64,000 bases of DNA from Xylanibacter ruminicola Ga6B6 (lineage in GTDB: Bacteria > Bacteroidota > Bacteroidia > Bacteroidales > Bacteroidaceae): positions 62,001 through 126,000 of the forward strand of contig NZ_JHXD01000002.1 of the NCBI RefSeq assembly GCF_000687715.1, read 5' to 3'. How positions within the stretch are numbered: the stretch's first letter is position 1; each line of letters opens with the position of its first letter. A program made the translations under genes and the position numbers. Of the stretch, positions 16,753 through 23,824 are shown piece after piece. Below the pieces are notes generated by a model. That model searched no databases. It was not told the DNA's origin and saw only the letters and a program-made list of their open reading frames with translations.

Positions 16753-17529
16753 ATGGATATGAAGAATGCGATTATTTATACCGTGCTGTTTGCTGCCCTT
16801 CAGGTAGTGGTGTCGACAGTTGCCCAGCTGGTTTGGAACCGGTTATTAGGGAATAGCGGCGTCATGGGTACTGAGTTTATGATTGGTACGCTGATAGCAT
16901 TTAACGTGCTGGGACTGATATTGTTTTTAGCAACCAAGTGGGCTGTGGTTAGCAGAAATTGGATACGTACGCGCCCTTGGATGGTGCTGTTCTGGGCAGC
17001 AATGGCGTCGGTGGGGTGTATCGTTCCATCTATGTGGCTGCAAGAAGTGATGCCCGAACTGCCAAATTTGATGCAGGAGGGATTGGAAGAACTGATGGGT
17101 AGTCGCTTAGGTTATGTGGTAGTGGGACTGTTGGCACCACTGGTAGAGGAAGTTGTGTTTCGTGGTGCTATCTTGCGTGCTTTGCTTAAGTGGAACCAGA
17201 ACCATTGGTTGTGCATAGCTATATCGGCAGCTCTGTTCGGCCTGTCGCATTTTAACCCCGCTCAGATGCCGCATGCTTTTCTGGCTGGCTTGCTGCTGGG
17301 ATGGATGTATTACCGTACGGGTAGTATCGTGCCTGGCGTGGTGGTGCATTGGGTGAATAACTCGATGGCTTATGCCATGTATAACGTATCGATGGCAGCC
17401 TATGGTACAGGCGACCCAACGATGGCGCAGGTGTTTGGCGAACAGCGCGTGCTGCTGGCTGTGCTCTTCTCGCTGTGCATACTGATACCAGCTATCTACC
17501 AGCTTAACCTGAGAATGAAGAAAGCTTAA
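16753..17529 (+). CDS. CPBP-family intramembrane metalloprotease (CaaX protease-like)
   Basis: 258 residues with about six to seven hydrophobic segments, so an inner-membrane protein. The family motifs are complete: EEVVFRG (motif 1, Glu-Glu and Arg), LFGLSHFN (motif 2 His) and VVHWVNNSMAYAMYN (motif 3, His and Asn). Members are glutamic or metallo-type intramembrane proteases related to CaaX processing enzymes; bacterial substrates are mostly unknown. It starts two bases after ribF and is followed by a hairpin terminator. Confidence 0.92.
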   Translation: MDMKNAIIYTVLFAALQVVVSTVAQLVWNRLLGNSGVMGTEFMIGTLIAFNVLGLILFLATKWAVVSRNWIRTRPWMVLFWAAMASVGCIVPSMWLQEVMPELPNLMQEGLEELMGSRLGYVVVGLLAPLVEEVVFRGAILRALLKWNQNHWLCIAISAALFGLSHFNPAQMPHAFLAGLLLGWMYYRTGSIVPGVVVHWVNNSMAYAMYNVSMAAYGTGDPTMAQVFGEQRVLLAVLFSLCILIPAIYQLNLRMKKA

Positions 17530-17546
17530 ACCATATAACATTGAAG

Positions 17547-17575
17547 AAGGCTGCACAAACGTGCAGCCTTTAACT
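17547..17575 (+). terminator. Terminator after the ribF-CPBP operon
   Basis: Perfect ten-base arms AAGGCTGCAC (17547-17556) and GTGCAGCCTT (17561-17570) around a four-base loop, followed by a short T/A stretch. It could also serve the opposite strand. Confidence 0.7.
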
Positions 17576-17688
17576 TCAGCGTTAGTATTTCCTGAAAATT
17601 TGAGAGAAACAAACCGGGGCTTCACAGCTTTCGGCGTCTTAATTGTTTTACTTGTTTTATTTATAAAGAAAGCATAGAAAAAAATATC

Positions 17689-18168
17689 TTATTCATATAA
17701 GGCGGGCGTATCCGTGGCGCTAACCTTAGCGGTGTCGACCATGTTCTCGGCCTGCATAGTGCCGAGGGTATTAACGGAGTCGGCCTGATGCTGCTGGTGG
17801 AACTTTGCATATGCATCCTTCGGGTCGTCCCATCCGCGGTCCCAAGGGGCCTGTGCGGCGTTACCCAATGTTAGGATGATGGCTACCACGGCTGCAGCAC
17901 GGAACAGCGGCATGAGGCGTGAGGTAAGGGTTACCATCTTGGCCTTTGGCGCTTCGGTGTTCTCGCCTACCATTTCGAGTATTCGGGCATCAAAGTCATC
18001 GCCCAGTTCAGGCTTCTCCTGCTCGAGAGCAAACAGCGCTTTGTACTGCATAAGACTGGCTGGTACATCCTCCTGACTGAAGAATGTGCGCAGAATTGAC
18101 TCTTCCTGTAGTGTGGTTTCACACTGCCAGTAGCGCTCCAGTAACTGTTCGATATACTTATAATCCAT
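17689..18168 (-). CDS. Putative anti-sigma factor paired with the ECF sigma gene
   Basis: 159 residues; no family is recognised by name. One membrane segment is visible near residues 87-108 (LFRAAAVVAIILTLGNAAQ), with about 85 mostly charged residues before it and a short polar tail after it, the topology expected of membrane-anchored anti-sigma factors. It opens MDYKYIEQLLERYWQCETTL, a start common in Bacteroidetes proteins encoded after sigma genes. The ATG at 18168 overlaps the end of the sigma gene by 11 bases, implying translational coupling. A TTG-initiated extension to 18183 is less likely. The assignment rests on topology and position only. Confidence 0.6.
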   Translation of the reverse strand: MDYKYIEQLLERYWQCETTLQEESILRTFFSQEDVPASLMQYKALFALEQEKPELGDDFDARILEMVGENTEAPKAKMVTLTSRLMPLFRAAAVVAIILTLGNAAQAPWDRGWDDPKDAYAKFHQQHQADSVNTLGTMQAENMVDTAKVSATDTPALYE

Positions 18169-18676
18169 ATTTCTCGGTTTCAATATATTTTTGTCGGATG
18201 GCTTGGCGAGCGCGGAAGATGTTTACCTTCACCTGCTCTTCGCTGACAGCCATAATCGACGCTATTTCTTTATAACTCTTGCCTTCGAATTCGCGCAACT
18301 GCATGGCGCTTCGCTGTTTCTCAGGCAGCTCATTAATAAGTTGGCGTATCAGCTCGATGCGATCGCGCTGCATAGCCTGCTCTTCAGGGTTCGAGGCGTA
18401 GCTCTGGTCGGCTTTGTCGTGATCGCCTTCTTCCAGACTCTGGTTCTGGTTTTCCAAGTGGCGCATTCTGTCGAGTGACAGGTTGCGGCAGATGGTAAGG
18501 CAAAAGGCTTCAATCGATTCGATGTCGTCCCATGCCTCGCGGCGATTCCACACCTTTATCATCGTGTCTTGTACTACATCCTCTGCCTCTGCAGGGTTGA
18601 GGGTGATGCGGAGGGCAAGCCTGTAGAGCTCGTTCTTCAGCGGCAAGATGTCAGTTTTAAAACTTATCTTTTTCAT
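18158..18676 (-). CDS. ECF-type RNA polymerase sigma factor
   Basis: 172 residues. Region 2 is seen in LALRITLNPAEAEDVVQDTM and IKVWNRREAW, region 4 in LPEKQRSAMQLREFEGKSYK and EIASIMAVSEEQVKVNIFRA, the recognition helix. There is no region 3, so it is a compact extracytoplasmic-function sigma. It should direct RNA polymerase to a specific promoter set under control of the overlapping downstream membrane protein. The signal and regulon cannot be read from the window. Confidence 0.92.
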   Translation of the reverse strand: MKKISFKTDILPLKNELYRLALRITLNPAEAEDVVQDTMIKVWNRREAWDDIESIEAFCLTICRNLSLDRMRHLENQNQSLEEGDHDKADQSYASNPEEQAMQRDRIELIRQLINELPEKQRSAMQLREFEGKSYKEIASIMAVSEEQVKVNIFRARQAIRQKYIETEKYGL

Positions 18677-18734
18677 CCTCTCTTATTAAATGACGAATAA
18701 CCTGGGGCAAAAGTTACAAGTAAAACAAAAAAAA

Positions 18735-19508
18735 TTAGAAAATTTTTGTGCCGCTCTCTCCATCGATGGCAGTGGCCAGGGTAATGATAACCCGACTAAC
18801 GCCAGCATCGATGGCGCTCAGGGCGTTTTCGATCTTAGGCAGCATGCCACCACTGATGGTGCCGTCGGCCTTGTACTGCTCGAAATCGGCGCGGGTGATG
18901 GTGGGTATAACCGAATCATCGTCGTCGGGATTACGCAGTACACCTTTTTTCTCGAAACTGTAGATGAGCGTTACATCGTAGTAGGGAGCTAAGGCTTTAG
19001 CTGTTTCGCTGGCAATGGTGTCGGCATTGGTGTTCAGGATGTGTCCCTGACCGTCGTGGGTGAGTGGTGCCATCACGGGTGTGATACCTGCCTTAATCAG
19101 GCGGCTCAGCATCTCACCATCAGCACGATCAACATCGCCCACAAAACCAAAATCCACACCATCCTTAATGGGGCGCTTATGGCTGCGAATCACATTCATA
19201 TCGGCACCAGTGAGGCCTAGAGCGTTTACACCGTTAGCCTGTAGGCGGGCTACCAAGTTCTTGTTAACCAGTCCGCCGTAAACCATGGTTACCACGCTCA
19301 GCATGTCGGCATCGGTAATGCGGCGTCCGCCAACCATCTTCGACTCGATGCCCAGGCTTGCTGCTACCTGAGTGGCACGACGGCCACCGCCATGAATGAG
19401 CACTTTGTTGCCCTCGATGGCACTGAAATCCTTGAGCAGCTGACTGAGTTGGGCCTCGTCTTCGACCACGGCGCCACCTACTTTTACAATTGTTAGTTTC
19501 TCTTTCAT
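18735..19508 (-). CDS. argB: Acetylglutamate kinase (arginine biosynthesis)
   Basis: 257 residues, cytoplasmic. It phosphorylates N-acetylglutamate, the second step of arginine synthesis. Amino-acid-kinase features are clear: KVGGAVVEDEAQL at the N-terminus, the HGGGRRATQVAASLG loop, LGLTGADMNVIRSHKRP, and the C-terminal GTISGGMLPKIENALSAIDA. Length fits the family. It is the last gene of a run on the minus strand, 23 bases after the RelA/SpoT-like gene; speA lies four genes upstream, so two arginine-related genes bracket the signalling genes. Confidence 0.96.
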   Translation of the reverse strand: MKEKLTIVKVGGAVVEDEAQLSQLLKDFSAIEGNKVLIHGGGRRATQVAASLGIESKMVGGRRITDADMLSVVTMVYGGLVNKNLVARLQANGVNALGLTGADMNVIRSHKRPIKDGVDFGFVGDVDRADGEMLSRLIKAGITPVMAPLTHDGQGHILNTNADTIASETAKALAPYYDVTLIYSFEKKGVLRNPDDDDSVIPTITRADFEQYKADGTISGGMLPKIENALSAIDAGVSRVIITLATAIDGESGTKIF

Positions 19509-19531
19509 TTTTTATAATATGTGTATGAGTG

Positions 19532-20581
19532 TTACTGCTTTTGTCCGATAGCCTTGTATTGGCGTATCATGGCATCGGCCAGTATAGCGTTACTCTCGTT
19601 GGCACCGTACAGGGTGTCGTAAATCATCTTCACATCATCGCGACCGCCGCCATGCTTCAAGGCGTAAACCACGCACAGGTTCTGCAGACCAACCGACTCA
19701 GACAGGATATCAAGGTCGGTAACAGCCAACTGCGACAGGGCCAGCTGATAGGCTGTGTCGCTCAAATCGTCGACCATAGCTTGTACATCGCCTAACGATT
19801 CCATGCCAAAATGCTCCAGAACGCGTAGGAAAGGCATCAGCGAGGCGGGGAACAGCTCGGCCTGGTTAACAGCAGCAATACGCTGGTTAAGACGCTCGAA
19901 TGGGTGCAATTCAAGATAGCTGCGGAACGAGTCGGTAGAGAGTGTTACCTCGCTTAGGTTGCCTGATTTTACCAGCGTTTGTATCTGTCGGCGGTATTCG
20001 GTCATAGTGGTGCGCAGACGGCTGAACTCATCGTCGGCCAACTCTAACATACCGGCCAGGCGACTGAACTGTCGGCGATACTGTGGGGGCAGTTTAACGG
20101 CACCCTTGTAGCCGATGTCGTGTTCGATGGCCGACCACGTGTGCTGCAGTGCTGTACGTATCTGTATCTCGAAGGGAATGCTACCCTCGTGCAGCTGGCA
20201 GATGTAGTGCAGCGAGTTATAGCCAAAGCTGTTGAAATCGTGCAGCTTGCGCTTATCAACAGAGTTGCTCCAGTCGATATCGAACAACTGACTGACAATG
20301 GCTGCTACCTTATCCACATCATCGGTATAGAAGGTAACAATGCGCAGGCCAATCAGGTCGGTAATGTCGCTTAGCGAGTGATATTTCTCGCCTTTGCGCT
20401 CTAACTTACCAGCCAACGACTCAACACCCTTGATGCGGTGCTCGATGCTGTTAAGTTCGATGCCCTGCTGCTGCATGGTGGTCTGTAACAGCTCGAAAAT
20501 CTGGTTGTCAAGCCGTATCAGTTGTGGCCGCAGGTCGATGAACTCCTGCAGCAACGCTTCGCAATGTGGCGACAGGCGCAT
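19532..20581 (-). CDS. RelA/SpoT-domain nucleotide pyrophosphokinase-like protein (no hydrolase domain)
   Basis: 349 residues, cytoplasmic. The synthetase domain covers roughly residues 40-190: HRIKGVESLAGKLERKG, LSDITDLIGLRIVTFYTDDV, FGYNSLHYICQLHEGSIPFE, then IQIRTALQHTWSAIEHDIGY. These keep the GYxSxH, ExQxRT and EH positions that bind nucleotide and metal in alarmone synthetases. There is no N-terminal HD hydrolase and no TGS/ACT region, so it is not a full-length Rel. The last 150 residues are a helical region I do not recognise. It may make (p)ppGpp or a related nucleotide; product unverified. Its ATG overlaps the stop of the STAS gene by one base, so the two are tightly coupled. Confidence 0.85.
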   Translation of the reverse strand: MRLSPHCEALLQEFIDLRPQLIRLDNQIFELLQTTMQQQGIELNSIEHRIKGVESLAGKLERKGEKYHSLSDITDLIGLRIVTFYTDDVDKVAAIVSQLFDIDWSNSVDKRKLHDFNSFGYNSLHYICQLHEGSIPFEIQIRTALQHTWSAIEHDIGYKGAVKLPPQYRRQFSRLAGMLELADDEFSRLRTTMTEYRRQIQTLVKSGNLSEVTLSTDSFRSYLELHPFERLNQRIAAVNQAELFPASLMPFLRVLEHFGMESLGDVQAMVDDLSDTAYQLALSQLAVTDLDILSESVGLQNLCVVYALKHGGGRDDVKMIYDTLYGANESNAILADAMIRQYKAIGQKQ

Positions 20582-20883
20582 TAGATAAACTCAAAAAGAT
20601 TAATAAAACCAGTCATGGCAAACACCTGGCGCAGATCCTCGTTCATGTTGCGCAGATAAACATGGCTGCCTTTGGGCTTTGCGGCCTTGAGCAGACCAAG
20701 GAACAGGCGCAGACCACTTGATGAGATATACTCGAGTGCTGTGCAATCCAGAATAATGTCGTGACCTGTGCATTCGTAAAGTGGAGCCATGCTCTTTTCA
20801 ACCTCTGCTGATGCAGCCGTATCCAAACGACCTTCGAAGTACATCACAAAATTCTTCTCTTCTTCTTTGAATGTTGTTTTCAT
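20581..20883 (-). CDS. STAS-domain anti-sigma factor antagonist
   Basis: 100 residues, a single STAS domain. The phosphorylation loop reads LDCTALEYISSSGLRLFLGL, matching the DSSG-type site of SpoIIAA/RsbV proteins, with a Ser in the accepted position near residue 57. In partner switching the unphosphorylated form binds an RsbW-like kinase and releases that kinase's target; a SpoIIE-type phosphatase reactivates it. The kinase gene is six bases upstream; a candidate phosphatase is at 11150-13072. It overlaps the RelA/SpoT-like gene by one base. Confidence 0.9.
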   Translation of the reverse strand: MKTTFKEEEKNFVMYFEGRLDTAASAEVEKSMAPLYECTGHDIILDCTALEYISSSGLRLFLGLLKAAKPKGSHVYLRNMNEDLRQVFAMTGFINLFEFI

Positions 20884-20889
20884 AACTAT

Positions 20890-21309
20890 TTATTTTTTAG
20901 TGATATTTTTGCTGAGTGTGAGTAGATTCTTATTATCTACACGCTCGTAGTTAATGGTATCCATTATTTGTCGTATCAGGTGAATGCCTAATCCGCCGAT
21001 ACTACGCTGTTCGGCTGAAAGCGTAGTATCGACCTCGGCTTTGACCGTTGGGTCGAAGGGGGTACCGCTGTCGCTGATGACAAACTTAAGATGCTCATCG
21101 TTTATCTGGGCATCGATATCCACATCGCCCTTACCATTGGGATAGGCATAGTTCATGACGTTAACCACAGCCTCTTCGATGGCCAGGTTAATCTTCATCG
21201 TTGTGCTCATGTCGAGGCCTGCAGTCTCGCACACCTCATCTACAAATGCATTGAGCTGGGGCACTTCCTGCACATCGTTAGGCAGTGTAAGATGATTTTG
21301 GTAACGCAC
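20890..21309 (-). CDS. RsbW/SpoIIAB-like anti-sigma serine kinase (HATPase fold)
   Basis: 139 residues. The GHKL ATPase boxes are visible: N-box INLAIEEAVVNVMNYAYPNG, G1 box ISDSGTPFDP, and GGLGIHLIRQIMDTINYERV for G2. These are the signature of small anti-sigma kinases that phosphorylate a STAS partner. The reading frame begins with GTG at 21309; there is no better in-frame ATG ahead of the ATPase core. The STAS gene follows after six bases. The released target is not evident: no sigma factor is in the operon, so it may act on a sigma elsewhere (for example the ECF sigma at 18158) or on a non-sigma partner. Confidence 0.88.
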   Translation of the reverse strand: MRYQNHLTLPNDVQEVPQLNAFVDEVCETAGLDMSTTMKINLAIEEAVVNVMNYAYPNGKGDVDIDAQINDEHLKFVISDSGTPFDPTVKAEVDTTLSAEQRSIGGLGIHLIRQIMDTINYERVDNKNLLTLSKNITKK

Positions 21310-21381
21310 GTCGAATTGTTATTTAGTGTATTGAAGTACGACTTGTATCATCTGATAGATGATGGCATGAGAAGAAACTGC

Positions 21382-23274
21382 CTACTCAAGATAGGTATAT
21401 CCGTAGAGTCCTGAGCGGTAGTTAGAGAGGAATTCCTTACCCTCGTCCAAACTGATCTTGCCCTGCTTTACGCTCTTGGCAACCCAAACCTCCAGCTGGC
21501 GAACCAGCTTCTTGGGGTTGTACTGCACGTATTCCAGAACCTCTTCGACGGTCTCACCATCGATAATCTGGTCGATGTGGTAGGTGCCGTCTTTCTCAGA
21601 GATATGAACGGCATTGGTATCGCCGAACAGGTTGTGCATATCGCCTAAGATTTCCTGATAAGCACCTACCAGGAACACACCTAAGTAGTAAGGCTCGTTC
21701 TTTTTGAGTGCATGAACAGGCAGCGAGTGCGAGTTGTTGCGATTGGTGGTAAAGTTGGCTATCTTACCATCACTGTCGCAGGTAATGTCCTGAATGGTAG
21801 CATTACGTGTGGGACGCTCGTCCAAACGCTGAATAGGCATGATGGGGAATACCTGGTCGATGGCCCATGAGTCGCTCAGACTCTGGAACAATGAGAAGTT
21901 ACAGAAGTACTTGTCGGCCAGGAGCTTGTCAATCTTCATGAGCTCCTCGGGAATATGCTTCAGACTCTTGGCCAGGGCATGAATCTCGTGGCATACACTC
22001 CAGTACATAGCCTCTACCTCAGCACGGGTTCTCAGGTCGACGATACCATGACTGAACAGGTCGAGAACTTCTTCGCGAATCTGCTCGGCATCGTGCCAGT
22101 CCTCCAGGACATTACGTGGACTCAGGTTGTCCCAAATCTCATACAGGTCCTTAACCAACTGGTGGCTGTTGGCATCTGGCTCGAACTCCTCGGGCATCTC
22201 GGGCAGTGAGGCTGTCTCAAGTACATCGATAACCAGCACTGAGTGGTGGGCAGCCAATGAGCGACCGCTCTCGGTAATGATATTGGGGTGAGGCAGTCCG
22301 TTCTTGTTGGCTGCTTCTACAAAGGTGTAGATACAGTCGTTAACGTACTCCTGAATTGAATAGTTTACTGAGCTCTCGCTGGATGGAGAACGGGTTCCGT
22401 CGTAGTCAACGCCCAGACCGCCACCACAGTCAACAAAATCTACGTTGTAGCCCATCTTGTGCAGCTGGATGTAGAACTGCGAAGCCTCGCGAAGGGCTGT
22501 CTGGATACGGCGGATCTTGGTAATCTGGCTACCAATGTGGAAGTGGATGAGGCGCAGACAGTCGTTCAGTCCTTTTTTCTCTAGAAAATCTAGAGCTTCT
22601 AGTAGTTCAGCACTAGTTAATCCGAACTTGCTGGCGTCGCCACCGCTCTCTTCCCATTTGCCTGAGCCGCTTGAGGCCAGCTTGATGCGGATACCGATGT
22701 TTGGACGGATATTCATCTTCTTAGCCTCGCGAGCGATAATCTCAAGCTCGTTCATCTTCTCAACTACGATGAAGATCTGCTTGCCCATCTTCTGTGCCAG
22801 CAGGGCCAGTTCGATATAACTCTGATCCTTATATCCGTTACAGATGATGATTGAGTCGCTTTGGCATTGCATGGCGATAACGGCATGCAACTCGGGTTTT
22901 GAACCAGCCTCAAGGCCAAGGTTGAACTTGCGGCCGTGCGAGATAATCTCCTCGACCACAGGCTGCATCTGGTTTACCTTGATGGGATAAACCACGTAGT
23001 TCTCGCCTTTGTAGTCGTACTCCTCGGATGCCTTTTTAAAGCAGCTCCACGTTTTCTCGATACGATTATCAAGAATATCGGGGAAACGCAACAGTACTGG
23101 TGGCGTAACATCACGCAGTGCCAGTTCGTCCATTACCTCGCGCAAGTCAATCTGTGTGCTGTTCTTGCTGGGGGTAACGTAAACATCGCCCTTGTCGTTG
23201 ATACCAAAATAAGAAGTGCCCCAACCGTTGATGTTGTACAACTCCTTTGAATCCTCAATCGTCCATTTCTTCAT
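21382..23274 (-). CDS. speA: Biosynthetic arginine decarboxylase
   Basis: 630 residues, cytoplasmic, PLP-dependent fold III. It converts arginine to agmatine for polyamine synthesis. Visible family features: VNINGWGTSYFGINDKGDVY-like start (YNINGWGTSYFGIN), the PLP lysine in YVVYPIKVNQMQPVVEEI, GLEAGSKPELHAVIAM, LRLIHFHIGSQITKIR, VDCGGGLGVDYDGTRS and the C-terminal catalytic region. Length fits SpeA. It follows aroK by 22 bases and precedes the RsbW-like gene by 72 bases. Confidence 0.95.
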   Translation of the reverse strand: MKKWTIEDSKELYNINGWGTSYFGINDKGDVYVTPSKNSTQIDLREVMDELALRDVTPPVLLRFPDILDNRIEKTWSCFKKASEEYDYKGENYVVYPIKVNQMQPVVEEIISHGRKFNLGLEAGSKPELHAVIAMQCQSDSIIICNGYKDQSYIELALLAQKMGKQIFIVVEKMNELEIIAREAKKMNIRPNIGIRIKLASSGSGKWEESGGDASKFGLTSAELLEALDFLEKKGLNDCLRLIHFHIGSQITKIRRIQTALREASQFYIQLHKMGYNVDFVDCGGGLGVDYDGTRSPSSESSVNYSIQEYVNDCIYTFVEAANKNGLPHPNIITESGRSLAAHHSVLVIDVLETASLPEMPEEFEPDANSHQLVKDLYEIWDNLSPRNVLEDWHDAEQIREEVLDLFSHGIVDLRTRAEVEAMYWSVCHEIHALAKSLKHIPEELMKIDKLLADKYFCNFSLFQSLSDSWAIDQVFPIMPIQRLDERPTRNATIQDITCDSDGKIANFTTNRNNSHSLPVHALKKNEPYYLGVFLVGAYQEILGDMHNLFGDTNAVHISEKDGTYHIDQIIDGETVEEVLEYVQYNPKKLVRQLEVWVAKSVKQGKISLDEGKEFLSNYRSGLYGYTYLE

Positions 23275-23296
23275 TTTCTAAACGGATATGAATATG

Positions 23297-23824
23297 TTAT
23301 AAATCTAATAGTTCTTTTATCTTGTCGACGCTAATCTTGATTTTCTCGTAGTTGTCCATCAGACTCACGTCGAGCGTATATTTGGCTTTAGTGTAGAAAG
23401 GCTCGCGCTTCTCCAGCTGCTGGCGGATAAAGGTTATCAGCTCCTCGGGGCTTTTGCCTTTAATCAGCGGGCGCTCAACCTTGCCCATCAGCAGGTGGTT
23501 GTATAGTACCTCGGGATCGGCCTTCAGGTAAACCGTCAGTCCCTGCTGGTTCAGATAGTCCATATTGTCAAAGAAGCAGGGCGTGCCGCCGCCACAGCTA
23601 ATGATGACATTCTCAAACTCTGCCACCTCGTGCAGCATGCTGTGCTCCATTTTTCGGAACCCCTCTTCGCCACGTTCGGCAAATATCTGTGCCACTGTTT
23701 TGCGCATGCGGCTCTCGATATACCAGTCAAGGTCGTAGAAGGTGGCACCTAACTCCTTTGAGAGAGCCTTACCGATGGTGGTTTTGCCGGCTCCCATATA
23801 GCCTATCAGAATGATGCGCTTCAT
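23297..23824 (-). CDS. aroK: Shikimate kinase
   Basis: 175 residues, cytoplasmic. Phosphorylates shikimate in aromatic amino-acid synthesis. The Walker A motif is GYMGAGKTTIGKAL (residues 8-21); FYDLDWYIESRM gives the shikimate-binding Asp; IISCGGGTPCF is the conserved Gly-rich loop; VERPLIKGKSPEEL is the lid region with its Arg. The ATG at 23824 overlaps the topA stop codon (ATGA), so translation is coupled to topA. Confidence 0.96.
   Translation of the reverse strand: MKRIILIGYMGAGKTTIGKALSKELGATFYDLDWYIESRMRKTVAQIFAERGEEGFRKMEHSMLHEVAEFENVIISCGGGTPCFFDNMDYLNQQGLTVYLKADPEVLYNHLLMGKVERPLIKGKSPEELITFIRQQLEKREPFYTKAKYTLDVSLMDNYEKIKISVDKIKELLDL

Noticed and set aside
17689..18676. ECF sigma/anti-sigma pair as a polysaccharide-locus regulator with a SusC partner
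   Set aside because: The adjacent genes are not a SusC/SusD pair and the SusC at 5377 lacks an obvious N-terminal signalling extension.
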